A DNA stretch of 64,000 nt from Erpobdella octoculata (taxonomy: Eukaryota; Annelida; Clitellata; Hirudinida; Erpobdellidae): positions 19,868,548-19,932,547 of the forward strand of contig OZ022238.1 in NCBI GenBank assembly GCA_963978895.1, written 5' to 3'. The stretch's first letter is position 1. Every line of letters begins with the position of its first letter. A model generated the notes under the pieces. That model was not told the origin of the DNA, did not search any database, and saw only the letters and a list, made by a program, of their open reading frames with translations. This document shows positions 10,769-21,740 of the stretch, in pieces. A program made the translations under genes and the position numbers.

Positions 10769-10847
10769 AGGAGGGGGGGAAAGCTTAGCTACTTAGGGGG
10801 GGATTGAGCCCGGCCACTTGGGGGGGATAGAAGCCACTGAGTTCGGC

Positions 10848-11798
10848 CATGTTTTATGGGGAAGTATGTATTTGGTTTTCCTTACACAAAAATACTTGTT
10901 GCTTTGTAACAAAAAAAAAAACGTTTTCACTATACAGGACGTTTTTACTTTTACTTTAGTAGTTTGAATTGCCGGTACTTTTTGTTTTAACTTAGTTACA
11001 TTTAGAGCTATTGGCTAGTACTTATATTTTTTACTTAAGTACAATTGAAAAGTAACGACTCTCGCTCTGTTTGAGTGTTATATTTGGTTATTTATTTTGT
11101 CTGACAAAAGCTTCCTGTTTAACAAGAGTTTAAAAAAATTGCTGAGAAGACAAAAAAACGGAAGTTAATGGCAGTTTGAGGTCCGGTCCAGCCCGTCGGC
11201 AACTCAGCCGTGCCCGTTTCATATGCACAAAATTCCAGGCCCAGCCCAGCCTGTGTTTTCAAAAACACTTTAATATGAAGACTCGGCCTGTGCATTTCTA
11301 AAGGCATCAATGTTTCGGGTTGTGTTTACTTCAGAAATTTTCTAACCCTTTGTTTTTTTTTGTTGAGTTTCAGTTGTTCTCACGTCAGCAGCTCTGAGAT
11401 CAAATTATACTGAAACCTTATTATTCAAACTATATTAAAACTACTTGCACCAATATAATATACATACTTGAAAACTTTTGGACCCTCATAATTATACAAA
11501 CGCCACAAGAATTAAAATGAAAAAAAATAATTCTATAATATTTGTGTACAGCTTAATTATTAAATAATTTGTTTTTACTTTGATTTTTATTGAACTAAAA
11601 AAAAACAGTTATTTTTTTATTCCTGTTGCCCAAAAAGAGGTTTTTAGCCATAAAAACCAATGGGTTAGCATATTTCATGCTAACTTTACAAAAACGACAC
11701 CCAACGATTCATAAGTTTATCAAATTTCAACAAAATCGGTATAGTAGTTCAAATTTGATGCCGATACATTTATGATTTGATGCAAACATTCTATTTCA
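10848..11798. other. Non-coding sequence with one Helitron-like GC patch
   Basis: There is no gene. The segment 11155-11300 (GGTCCGGTCCAGCCCGTCGG, CCAGGCCCAGCCCAGCCTGT) resembles the CGGCCCGTCGACAACTTAGC patch of the Helitrons at 58137-61109 and may be a decayed fragment of the same family. The remainder is AT-rich and featureless. Confidence 0.4.
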
Positions 11799-11927
11799 TC
11801 TATATATTATATATATATATATAAACACGTCCTGTCTGACTGACTGTTTAACTGACTGACAAAATCAACGCTGAGCTAAAACGCCTCATCCTAGGAACGT
11901 GAAATTTGGAATTTATATTATACTAGC

Positions 11928-12190
11928 GGGGTTACCCGCGTTGTCCGGGGTTTATAGAAGTTTTTGTTTTTTCATCGTTTTTCTCTTTCTCGCTCCCGTC
12001 TCTTTTCCCGCTTCCTCTCTCGCTCGCTCTCCTGCTTCTTCTCGTTCTCCCCCTTACTATCCCTTTTCTTCTTGCTCTCCTGCACCCGGTCGCTTTCCCG
12101 ATCCCACTCGCTATCACAATCCCGCTCGCTGTCCTGCCTGCTTTTCCACTCCTACTCTTTTTCTCTCTACCTCTCCATCCTAATTTCTTT
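11928..12190 (-). mobile_element. Minisatellite-type Helitron 3' end (reverse orientation)
   Basis: ACTAGCGGGGTTACCCGCGT is the reverse complement of a CTAG-ending Helitron terminus with a CGCGGGTAACCCCGC hairpin. The adjacent CTCGCTCCCGTC / CGCTTTCCCGATCCC pyrimidine run is the complement of the GGGAACGGGAAAGC minisatellite. The terminus at 50414 begins the same way, and that at 58122 differs by a few bases. Confidence 0.6.
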
Positions 12191-13861
12191 TTGTCCATAA
12201 AACGTAAAATGGATTGGCTAAAAATTGCTCGAAAGCTTTGATGGCCAATAATGTCCAATAAGCTTTTACAGTTTTTTCTGCCTTTGGATAACCTGACACA
12301 GCTTTTAAATGCTTTGGTAAATCATTCTCATTGACCATCTGATCTAAAAACCAAATTTCACTCCATACTCCTGATATGAATTCATAAGCTGGCAGAAGTT
12401 TAGGTCTATTATCTTCTACTAACACAAAAGTCAGTAAAACAAGAATAGCTCTGGAATTCCATCTTGCTTTGCTGAGAACAAGAATTTTTTGAAATATAAT
12501 TTTTGTAAATCTGTTGTGTTTTTTGAAATAATGAAAGACATTAATAAGATGATGAAGAAATTTTATGTCATCTCTCCAGCCACAGTTAATTTCTTTCATG
12601 ATATCACCTTCATTTCTATACACATCTTGTAATGTCTGGTAGTTTGTCAACAAATTTGATAAAATGTCATATCCAATATCTGTATTACTTGACTTTGATC
12701 CAAACATTTGTTCCAAGACATTTTTTAAAGCACGATCCAGGATATGATGCTGACCTCTAATGAATATTGGCATTTCTTGTCCTAATGTCTAAAACTGCTG
12801 CTGTAGTTTCACCACAACACCATTTTTTACCTGGGTTAACAGCAGTTGTATCTGTAACATTCATTTTTAAGGCTTCATATAAATCAAATTCATTTAAAGA
12901 TTTATTATTCCTTTATATATAGTTTCAGATTTTGAATTTTCTAATTCAAGCACACCAAGTCTGAATTCTTTTTCACTGTTGACCTGGTATTCTTTTTTAT
13001 TTATAATCTTACCATCAAAATGAAGACTCCAGTTTTCTTTTTTTTAATTTATGACACAGTTTCTTTTCATTTGTTCAGCATATTTAAAAGTTGCTTTATA
13101 TCTTCCTGACTGGGAAGGTGTTGGTAAATTAATGCCTTCATCCTTTAATGTTTTGCAAATGGAACTGGCTTTTTTCGTAGATAACATATTCTTGGTAACT
13201 AAATTAACAGCAACTGAAGTCTTTGATCGTCTATGCTTTCTTTTTTTATTATCTTCATTATGTGGCAAGTAATCTTCTGATTCATCAGTCTCATCTTCTT
13301 CACTCAGTGGTTTCAAATCATTCTGCAACCCAGAGTTGTCTTCAGAAACAATTTTCCTTCTTTTTGATGGGTGTATGCTTTTTTGAGGCTAGTTTAATAG
13401 TAGTATAACCAGCAGCACCACATGACTCTAATTGTACTTTATAAAAAAAATTTATCTTCTGTAGACAGCCATGCGCCATCCTTTTTGGTAATGTCAAATA
13501 TTTCAGAAAAAAACATTTCATATTTCCCAACATGTTTTTTCAAATAGTTTTCATGCTTTTTTACAAGCTTTTCTAATTTTTGTGTTATTGATCTTGAACT
13601 TAAAATTGGAAAATTAAATTTGTTCCACAAACTAATTATTTCATCCTGTATAATTTTAACTCTGGAAACTTTACTTTTCTCACTTTTCGCCAAATACTTA
13701 AACCGATTCACAATCATAAATTTTTGAGGCATCCTACTTAAATCACTTATTTTATCAATTCCAGGCAATCTTTTAATTACATGCTTGTAAAAATTAGGTA
13801 AATTCTTTGTCCAAGCATTCACGTTTTTTTGACATGAAATGAATATATTCTTGCAAGACAT
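12180..13861 (-). pseudogene. Decayed DNA-transposase-like gene, family unassigned
   Basis: Three main pieces read downward from ATG at 13861: 13861-13439 (MSCKNIFISCQKNVNAWTKN...), 13328-13044 (acidic linker then KHRRSKTSVAVNL, ...QSGRYKATFKYA) and 12773-12180 (GQHHILDRALKNVLEQMFG, ...SKARWNSRAILVLLTF). Between the last two, NVTDTTAVNPGKKWCCGET is visible near 12860 and resembles the D-T-T-x-x-N-x-G motif seen in a large set of invertebrate transposase-like proteins. Together with the -HH- and RWNSRA motifs it suggests an RNase H-fold transposase, perhaps hAT-related. At least two stops or frameshifts break it. No terminal repeats of its own were identified. Confidence 0.5.
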
Positions 13862-14162
13862 TTTCTAAAATTTTATAACATATAGCTTAGCTAACAAAGA
13901 TATCAATTTAAAATTTTTGATATAAACTGAAGGACAAATTATTTTTTAAAAAGAAAACATGGAAGGAAAACAAGACATTGTGCTACCAGAGACAGTTAAA
14001 TTTTATGTTTTATTTATTTTTTTTTATTTTTAATCGAGGGGCAAGGTTTTTGTGAAAGAATTCAATATAACTGCTAGATTTAGAATTAATTACTAATTTT
14101 TTATTCAATAATTACATCCCAAAATGAAAAATTAAAAAAAAATTATTAGTCATATGCCTAAT
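13862..14162. other. AT-rich sequence upstream of the transposase-like gene
   Basis: No ORF or recognised repeat; ends at the Helitron CTAG terminus at 14171-14174. Confidence 0.4.
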
Positions 14163-14444
14163 GGGCACTGCTAGTATACTATGTGATTGATTAAATTTAT
14201 AATTTGTTGCGCAAATTAAATTTGAATTTTGTTACGTACATTTGTTTATTTATTTATTTGTAAAGCGTCAAGTAGAAAAACGCAAATGAGGCGCTGACGA
14301 AAAATGTCAACAAATTCTGAAAGTAGGAACAAAAACATAAATAGTAATAACAAATAATTAGTTAGATTTGCACTGTAGTTTCAGAGGTTTCTTGAAGGAA
14401 AAGAGAAACAGCTGTCCTTGCTTGTGAAGGTGAAGGTAGTTGGT

Positions 14445-14760
14445 GGCGGTTTGGCTAAGCGGTAAAGCGTTCGCCTGTCGCTTCGTAGGCTGGCGGTTCG
14501 AATCTCACTGGCGTCACCATTGTAGCTCCCTTAAGCAAGGAGTTTACACGCATTGCTCAGGTTGAGTGTCTCGCGGGGTTAACAACTCCTTTCAATAACC
14601 TTAAAAAAACGTTTGTTCCAGATGGTTAGAGCTGCGTGTCTGAAACCTCAGGACGAAAAAGTAGAGCTGAATCTGGAACATTTCAATGCTTTGCACGCCG
14701 ATCTAAAATTGACTCTATGGTCTTGTGGATGAAGGAGATTATAGAGATATGGCGGCCATC
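14445..14760 (+). repeat. tRNA-derived SINE (SINE-1)
   Basis: The head 14445-14520 looks like a tRNA gene: A-box-like TGGCTAAGCGGTAAAGCG and B-box GGTTCGAATCTC (14495-14506), with an intervening arm region. It is followed by TTAAGCAAGGAGTTTACACG and CATTGCTCAGG, a central motif shared with SINE-2 at 22350-22680. The 3' part (to about 14750) has no recognised LINE-like tail. It is transcribed, if at all, by RNA polymerase III. Confidence 0.65.
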
Positions 14761-14794
14761 GTCAGGGTTGTTTTGATTGTCTTAATGTAACTAA

Positions 14795-14945
14795 AAGTTA
14801 ATACATACAGTACATAATAATAATTAAAAACGGGACGATGAACGTTAAATTAAGCAGAAAATAATTAATAAAATAATAATAAAAATAAAATAATAATAAT
14901 AAAATCAAAATAAAAATAATTTAAAAATTATATTAATTTAAATCG
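14795..14945. other. Low-complexity AAT/AAATAA-rich stretch
   Basis: Simple (AATAAT)-rich sequence without coding potential. Just before it, 14757-14793 repeats a segment also found at 52463-52500. Confidence 0.6.
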
Positions 14946-14949
14946 AGAG

Positions 14950-15082
14950 ATTTTAGATTTAGTAAAAGTGTTTTCTCTCACTTAAAATATTTTAAGCGTT
15001 TAATTGACAAAACCGTGTCTTCTAAATGGCGTGTATATTTCAACAGAGCATGTTTAAATGAACATTTAGTGCCGAAATACTG

Positions 15083-15090
<8 letters not shown>
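14950..15090 (+). pseudogene. Reverse-transcriptase-type element fragment (possibly Penelope-like N-terminus)
   Basis: The plus-strand translation LKYFKRLIDKTVSSKWRVYF followed by NRACLNEHLVPKYCKY nearly equals that of 52275-52415 on the minus strand. The pattern (hydrophobic/basic followed by CLxxxLVPKY) resembles N-terminal parts of Penelope-like elements, but the assignment is weak. Both copies stop at a TA tract. Confidence 0.35.

Positions 15091-15144
<54 letters not shown>
15087..15144. repeat. (TA)n microsatellite
   Basis: Uninterrupted TA repeat. The following 15145-15360 (TCTCGTGACGGTGTTTGTGT, CAAACCGATTTTCATGAAAT, then two shorter TA runs and ACAAACAGACAAGCTC) looks like non-coding Helitron-type terminal sequence. 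Confidence 0.9.
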
Positions 15145-15148
<4 letters not shown>

Positions 15149-15364
15149 GTGACGGTGTTTGTGTCCACACTCCTCAGAAACGACCAAACCGATTTTCATG
15201 AAATTTGCTGTTTACGTTTGGGAAGTCTGAGGATGGGTACACGTAAAATTTTATAAAATTAGGTTCAGCCATTTCGGAGGAGTATATATATATATATATA
15301 AGACAAACTTACAAAGAGACAAACAGACAAGCTCACAATAAATCATATATATATATATATATCA

Positions 15365-17467
15365 TGTAAAATCGATGATTATACGATCAGTTTCCCATTG
15401 ATAGAGATTAATGGGTTTTATTAAGCTTCATTAATTAATTTTCCAATAAACTGCAAAACCATTCTATTGAGCCCGGTATACGATTTGGTGATATCGTAAA
15501 CTTGGTGTCAGAAGTGGGATACAAGAATGGTTTTGAAATCATTGGATGAGCTTTGGGCGAGTGAAATGAAAGACGACCAGGAGAAACGTGGCCTGAGCGA
15601 TACAGGTATAAAGGATGAACTTATGGAACGCCTCTTATCCACGTTAGTGAATGAAGGCTATGGGCCTGACGACGATAAATATTTATTCGATATTGACGAG
15701 GAAGCTGTGGTAAAGCGGAGAAAATTAAAAAGAAAATTGCTGGAGGAAGAAGGATAACATACGAAAGAAAACATGGCAGCACAGGGAAGACAGGAGAAGG
15801 AATAATTCTTGGCAACAAAAACAAAGTAGCAGCAGCAGGTACAACTGTTGAGAGTTTAGTCGCATGGTTGGCTGAGGCAGTGGTGGACACGGTTCTGGAC
15901 CAGCGGGTTGATGGTGATGTGGGTTGCTGTGGCGAAACCCAATTTGAACTGGAGTCCACCTACTGTGTCTCAGAGCATGTGACGGATGACGACCGTACAG
16001 ACTGCACAGGTTAGGTGGGTCATGATGATGAGCCTGTTAAAGACGGTCATGATAAGGAACCTTGCAAAGATATTCAAGATGAACCATGCAAAGATGGTGA
16101 TGACGAGCCTGGCAAAGATGGTGACAATGATACAGTCGGTTTGGACGTCGACAACAAATCTAAAGAAGATGAAAAGAATGTTGAAAACAAAATGCAAAAC
16201 AATGAGGATGAAAGTGACGATGATGATTATAATAATGGCAATAACAGCGATGACTTTTACCCATACGGCGACGGTTCTGAAACGGAAGCCTCCATAACAG
16301 ACGACGGCACCAAATATTCAGGGTCAGATTTTAGTGACGAATCTGACTCGGATGAAGCAACCAAGGATTTTAAAACGGACGAAATTCCAATGGAGAAATA
16401 CGTCGAAGCTAACTTGAAAAAAAAGAAGACACTGATTTGAGAGACAATGGCGATGATTTGAAAAAAGAGCCGCTGGTTGATACGAAAGTTGACACCGACG
16501 AAAGAGCCGAGTTGGAATGTGAAAATAAAACGTTCGATTGTAGCTTGGAAGAAAACAAAAATGACAAAAACAACAATAGCAATGCAGCCAGCAAAAACTT
16601 TGAAAAAGATGAGCCAAGAACAGAAAACGGCACCGAGGATTCTGAATCAGATGAATCCACAGAGGATTCTGAATCAGATAAACTAAGAGCCATTTTAAAA
16701 TCAAATAGCAGTTTGATGAAGGGATTTATCAGATTTATGGAACGTGTTTTCGAAAAAACCTTTTGAAGAGCTTCTTGAGAAAGATCTTGAGAAGTGAAGA
16801 AAAAAAGACCAGCCATGGAATATTCGATGGAAAGATATCTCAGATATTTTGATGAAAAAAATATGGCGGGATTGTGTTATGGAAAACAATGTGCTGAATA
16901 TTCGATGGAGAAATACCTCAGATTGTGTAATGAAAAAAGAAGATGGTGCTTATTTGAAATATGGTTTCAACAAAGATTTAAAAAATGTGAAGGAAGAAGA
17001 AAAAGCAAACAGTTCCAATAAACCATGCAAAGATGTTTAGGACGAGGCATGCAAAAAAGCTGTGATGAATCGTGCAGAAATGGCGACGATGAGCCAAAGA
17101 AAAACTCTGTTGATGAGCCAAAAAAGGACTGGAAGAAACTGCGTCAAACGGTCAAGAGACTTGACCATGTTGTTTGCGAATTGCGGTCAAGGCCACAAGT
17201 AAAGATCAAGGTATTTTGTGTTTGTGGCCGAGTCGCATTTCCTAAAAGCGACTATGCTGTTCGAGACAAACAGGATTAAGAAGGGGGTATTGTTATATCT
17301 ATGGTACTGATTTCACTTTTCCCATCTATTGATATCCCGACAAGTATTTTTAATAACATTGATTATATTAGAAGGTGTAAGTAGCAATAACCAAGCTTTA
17401 TTTATTATCACCCAATAAACTACAAAACCATTTTTCTGGACCTGTAATAGGATTTGACGATTTTACA
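15365..17467 (+). mobile_element. SAP-domain LTR element, copy 2 (complete but decayed)
   Basis: 5' LTR about 15365-15501 (TGTAAAATCG...). Primer-binding site TGGTGTCAGAAGTGGGA at 15503-15519, matching the 3' end of a leucine tRNA as in some invertebrate gypsy elements. Polypurine tract AAGAAGGGGG (about 17277-17286). 3' LTR 17291-17467 (TGTTATATCT...TTTTACA). The interior encodes only the SAP/acidic-repeat protein, in several frames. No pol is present, so the element must be mobilised in trans. The two LTRs have diverged strongly, so the insertion is old. Confidence 0.7.
15527..17279 (+). pseudogene. SAP-domain acidic repeat protein, copy 2 (frameshifted)
   Basis: The SAP domain is in 15527-15757 (SLDELWASEMKDDQEKRGLS, then GIKDELMERLL). 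A stretch unlike copy 1 follows (15760-16010). The acidic repeats resume at 16015-16440 (DEPVKDGHDKEPCKDIQDEP, ...GSDFSDESDSDEATKD), then 16437-16766 and 16794-17040. The C-terminus is in 17025-17279 (DEPKKDWKKLRQTVKRLDHV). Stops or shifts occur at 15757, 16440, 16766 and 17040. It keeps the KKRPAMEYSMERYLRYF segment that copy 1 lacks. Confidence 0.7.
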
Positions 17468-17468
17468 A

Positions 17469-17530
<62 letters not shown>
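17468..17530. repeat. (TA)n microsatellite
   Basis: TA repeat immediately after the 3' LTR of SAP element copy 2. Confidence 0.9.
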
Positions 17531-17534
<4 letters not shown>

Positions 17535-18454
17535 CAGCCAGCTCGTTTCTGTTCTATAGCTTTTTTTAGTGCCGCATTGAGAATATTAATCAAAGATATC
17601 TAAAGTAGATGTTAAGCCACACCCCTCTTAGGCTGCTAGTCGACCACTGCATACTTCCATTATATGCGAACCGGCTTCAACGGTTGGCAAGGCTGACATC
17701 GATGACTATTATTATAAATGACTAATATTAATATCATTCTATGTTTATGTTTAGTCTGTTTGATAAACTTATTTTGACAAATTTGAAATTTGTTATATAG
17801 AATTGGAATGATTATTTTAGTGTTTCGATATCCTTAATTGACCGTAATAGGAGCTCATCTAAGATAAATCTTTAAAATCTCGATTATATTCTTGGTTGTA
17901 TGTGAGTATGTGTGTGTCGTCTGTAGTGTGCACGTCGTCTGCAGATGTAATTCAAAACTTTCTCAGATTCTTTCTTGCCAACCGGATCCGCCAACGCCTA
18001 TAAATAAACCCTTTGGGTTTTATTCACTTTCTCGCGTTTGTCATTATTTAGAGTCTAAATTCAGACAAATAGATGTACCGAAACTAAACAAATAAAACTT
18101 ATTTCAAGTTTAAAAAAAGTAAATTTTGTAAGTTTTTATAAATTTTGATTTTTTTTTAACATTCAGATATTTTTTTTCAATAAATTCCTTTAATGTAGTT
18201 ATTAATATTGTCTGTCGCGTATAGTTCATCATTCTATGTTATCTCGTTTTATTTGAAAAATATTTTTTTTAAATCTCGGAATTTTTTCGAGACTTTATAC
18301 GAGAACAAAATTTAAGTCTCGCTATTTTATTTTAATACAAAACTTCCCCTGCATGCGTTATCGTTTTAATAGCAATACGAGATTTCCCGTCTCGTTTTGA
18401 AATCCCGAATGATATCGGGATAACGATTACGGGACGCAGATGCTCACAGTATTC
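17531..18454. other. Unassigned non-coding sequence
   Basis: No gene seen. A short GC-richer patch (GCCACACCCCTCTTAGGCTG, about 17615) and a palindrome-prone stretch around 18250-18430 (AATCTCGGAATTTTTTCGAG / GAGATTTCCCGTCTCG) are the only structure noticed. Confidence 0.35.
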
Positions 18455-18600
18455 AGTATTCGTTCCTTACATGCGCCATCTCCAAAAACCTTTAGATGCT
18501 CTACTTAAGAAAGATGCTAGTTTCACCTGGACTACTGAGTTCAAGGCTGCTTTTAACAAAACTAAAGACGTTCTCACATTGATGTACTATTCTGGTTGCA
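18455..18600 (+). pseudogene. Gypsy-type RT/RNase H junction fragment
   Basis: The plus-strand translation YMRHLQKPLDALLKKDASFT followed by WTTEFKAAFNKTKDVLT is the conserved gypsy region between reverse transcriptase and RNase H (normally ...PLxxLLKKDxxFxWxxxxQxAFxxxK). It is an isolated relic on the strand opposite to the neighbouring gypsy element. Confidence 0.6.
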
Positions 18601-18659
18601 TTTTTTTAAATCTACACTGATAGTATAATTATTCTTAGGTACACCATATTTTTATAGCG

Positions 18660-21600
18660 TGTGTTGCTCAGCTTCTTTGAAACATTTTATATCCTTATGA
18701 GTTATTGTAAAATACTATTTATTTATTATAAACACAACAGTTCCTATTATTATAAAACACAACAGTTCCTTCTCGCCTCCGGCTCGCTACAGTTGATAAT
18801 CAGAAACTCAAAACATAGAACCAATACACTACATCCCTCCCCTTCTACAAATATTAAATGTTCAGTCAATTAAGCAACGTATTGTTCAAGATATCGTGAA
18901 CGAGTTCGAATCCTCCCAGAACGTCTTGGCTGTCCGCTTCCTATTTCCGGTTCCGGTGTGTCTGCATCCGCCTGATCCTGATCTTCCATAGCCTCTTCTT
19001 CAAAAGCCTGTTTCTGTTCTGGTGCATCGTCCTCCAAGCCAACCTCCTCGTGTTCTGAAGACTCTGCCGATGATCTGTACTTTTTCACGTGAGCACGTTC
19101 TGACGATATGTTACTCCTTCATCTGACATCACAACCAGCTCGCTACCTCGTCGCTCAACAACTGTGAACAACTTTGGGTTGAAAGTTGGAGACAATTTGT
19201 TCTGTGGTTTCTGCTGCAGCATCACTGTGTCGCCCAGTTTGATGTCACTGAAATTCGCCTTTCGTTTAAAATCTGCATGCAGTTTTCCTTCCTCTTTCTT
19301 GTTATGATCTCTGGTGCGAATATCCAGGTCTGATTTTATACCACTTGTACAGACTTCATAGTCAGGCAATTTGCAACGGATTTTTCTGCCGAATAGCATC
19401 TCAGCAGGGGAAGTTCCAGTCGTGGAGTGGGGTGTTGTTCGGTATGCCATTAAAAATTTGTTTAACTCACATTTCAATCGCAGCCCTCGAAGTTCACAGG
19501 TTTTCAAGAATTTTAACAGAGTACGGTTTTGACCTTCCACTTCTCCATTTGATTCTGGCCAGAAGGGAATGCTAGTTCGATGTTAAATTCCTGCACTATG
19601 TAAGTAATTTTGGAATTCTACTGCCTTGAAATTGGGTGCATTGTCTGTTTTTATTGATATCGGAAAACCATGAACGGTGAAAATATCATCGAGCCATCTA
19701 ATAATGTTTGTAGATGTAGTTGACTTGAAAACTCTTACTTCAAAGTAGCGACTATAATAATCAATAACTACTAATAAGTAATCACCATTGGGTATATGAC
19801 CAAGCAAATCGGTCGCTAGGTGCTGCCATGGTCCCTCTGGCAATTCAGTACGTGTCATAGATACTGGATGTGATGGTGGACTAACCAACTGACACTCGTG
19901 ACAAGAACGACAAGTGTTTTCTGCCATCTGGTCAATTCCAGGCCACCACACTTTAGTACGCAGTCTGGCTTTTGTTTTTACTATTTCCTGGCGTCCTTCA
20001 TGTGCCAGCAAAATGACTTTTTTTTGTAAAGATTTTGGTATTATTATTCGAGTGCCACGTAAAACAATTTTGCCGATGGTTGAAATTTCATTTCTTGTAG
20101 CTTTGATGCTCGCACAACACTGACTCCAATCACCGGATTTCACAGCTTTTCTAACTTTCTGAAGGTCTGTATCAACGTCACTCTCGGTTTCTATTGTCTG
20201 TATTGGGATAGCACATAATGCAGCATTCTCAGTAACAAATCGAATGTATTCCTCAGCCCGGTTGGTAGGAGAGCATTTCGTTTCGGTTAGTCTTGACAAC
20301 GCGTCGGCAATATTTTCTTTACCAGGACGATAAATTACCTTGAAGTCGTATGGCTGGAGACGCAAAACCCAACATTTTGCGGAAAAATTCACCAAACCCA
20401 GAAAACTTCTAACTTCTGTTGACGATGTTGGTTCACGAGCGTTCTGTACAGCTTCAATGCGCGCCTGTGTCGGACCAACCCCACGTTTTGTAACTAGGAG
20501 CCCCATGAATTTCAGTTGATTCATTCGGAACTTACATTTGTCTCTATTCAGTGTAAGACCAGAAGCAACTAGTTTAGTAAGGACCACTGTCAGTCGTTCG
20601 TCGTGTTCTTGATCGTCTTTAGCATGAATGATGATGTCATCAGCAATTTTAGCCGCGACCTTGCACCCTTGTATCACTTGCATCAGAATATGTTGATAAA
20701 GCTCTGGAGCGGAAATTACGCCGAAAATAAACCTTTGTACCGGAATAATCCTAAATGTGTAGCAAATGACGTAATCGGTCTCGATTCTTCAGAGAGTTCA
20801 ATCTGATGAAATCCAAGTTTGAGGTCAATCTTACTGAACACTTTGTTCTGATTCAGCTCTTGCAAAACATCATCGACTGTTGGTATTGGATGTCTTTCTC
20901 TTACTATTGCTTCATTTGCCTGTCGCATATCTATACACAGTCGAATACCAGACCCTTTCGGAATTACCACTACCGGACTGACCCATGGCGTAAGACCTCT
21001 GACTGGTTCAATAATGTCCTGAGCTAACAAATTACGAATTTCAGCTTCCACTTTATCCGAACGGTATTCTGCGTGAACTTTGTGCAACTGGAACTATGAC
21101 AGGATTAATGTGTAACCTGGCTTGGTAATCCTTCAGCTTACCGATACCATCAAAGAGACTTGGAAATTGTGTTGCTATTTCATCGATACTGAGCCAATTC
21201 ACATCTGATCTGTATGGACCGACTCGGAGAACTCCAAGCTCAATGGCAGTTTTACGTCCAAAAATTGGTCGACCAACTCTGTCTATGACAACAAATTCAG
21301 CTGGTGTTATATGATTTTCAATCTGTGTGCTCGCACTGAATTTACCAAGAGTCTTCAATGCTATTTCTGATGCATATGAAAAAATTTTCTTGTTGGATCT
21401 TTCTGATTTGCATTGTATTCCTTTCTTTTTCACCGATTCCCAAGTACCTCGATCAATCAGATTGCAGGACGCTCCAGAGTCAATTAACATGTCGTGCAAA
21501 ATTACTCCACCCACAGTTACGTCTACTGTAAAATTATCATTATCACCACTGTGTATTGTAAAAGCAAAAACTTTTTCGTCATCGTCGTCATCATCAGGTT

Positions 21601-21740
21601 CTTCAACTGTGTTGACTCGGCGTACCTGTTTGTTTGAAGAATTTGTTCGCATTGTAGGTCTGTAACCTTTCTCGGAAACTACTTTAGAATTACACTGTGA
21701 CTGAAAATGTCCCACTTTATTGCATTTTCGACACGTCAAA
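18660..21740 (-). mobile_element. Ty3/gypsy element (lineage 3), 5' part replaced by a LINE end
   Basis: Minus-strand order: zinc knuckle, protease, reverse transcriptase, (RNase H deleted), integrase and a C-terminal tail. A polypurine tract (AGAAGGGGAGGGA, complement of 18834-18846) precedes a putative 3' LTR start TGTAGTGTATTGG at 18833, extending down to about 18660. No 5' LTR is seen, because at about 21740 the sequence switches to a plus-strand LINE C-terminus. Confidence 0.75.
18870..21739 (-). pseudogene. Gypsy lineage-3 gag(C-term)-pol, broken
   Basis: 21739-21053 holds a CX2CX4HX4C knuckle (CRKCNKVGHFQSQC) and a protease with MLIDSGASCNLID. 21087-20716 holds RT motifs (LCIDMRQANEAI, FSKIDLKLGFHQIEL). 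After a frame break, 20683-19583 begins with KIADDIIIHAKDD (an ADD form of the YxDD box). It then jumps from SFLGLVNFSAK directly to CWVLRLQPYDFKVIYRPGKE, so most of RNase H is missing. It continues with the integrase zinc region (WWPGIDQMAENTCRSCHEC) and core (LATDLLGH, VVIDYYSRYFE, KTDNAPNF). 19540-19085 holds the third catalytic region (MEGQNRT) and AYRTTPHSTTGTSPAEMLFG. 18870-19088 holds an acidic tail with PRRSGRIRTRSRYLEQY. Confidence 0.8.

Larger units (their letters stand above)
9638..10839 (+). mobile_element. Internally deleted hAT transposon with perfect 8-bp target duplication
   Basis: The left end starts CAGTGGCTTCTATCC and the right end, reverse-complemented, starts CAGTGGCTTCTATCCCCCCC. 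The flanks 9630-9637 and 10840-10847 are both AGTTCGGC, a perfect 8-bp target-site duplication diagnostic of hAT. Inside are a zinc-finger-like N-terminal exon (about 10048-10201) and the C-terminal dimerisation domain (10210-10517); the catalytic core is missing. A hairpin CCGGGCGCAGCTTCGCCCGG lies near the left end (9661-9680) and a TA tract near the right end. Confidence 0.85.
11799..14174 (+). mobile_element. Helitron-like frame (5' TC...3' CTAG) with nested insertion
   Basis: The left end TCTATATATTATATATATAT runs into AACACGTCCTGTCTGACTGA and CGCCTCATCCTAGGAACGTG, the same 5' region as the Helitrons at 36768 and 38389. The right end GGGCACTGCTAG (14163-14174) followed by T matches their 3' terminus. 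At 11928 the 5' part is interrupted by a second, reverse-oriented terminus of another Helitron family. A transposase-like gene (12180-13861, -) lies inside. That it is one element, rather than separate insertions, is inferred. Confidence 0.45.

Noticed and set aside
14445..14520. Functional tRNA gene
   Set aside because: A and B boxes are present, but it is joined to a SINE body and the acceptor stem does not pair well; called a SINE head.
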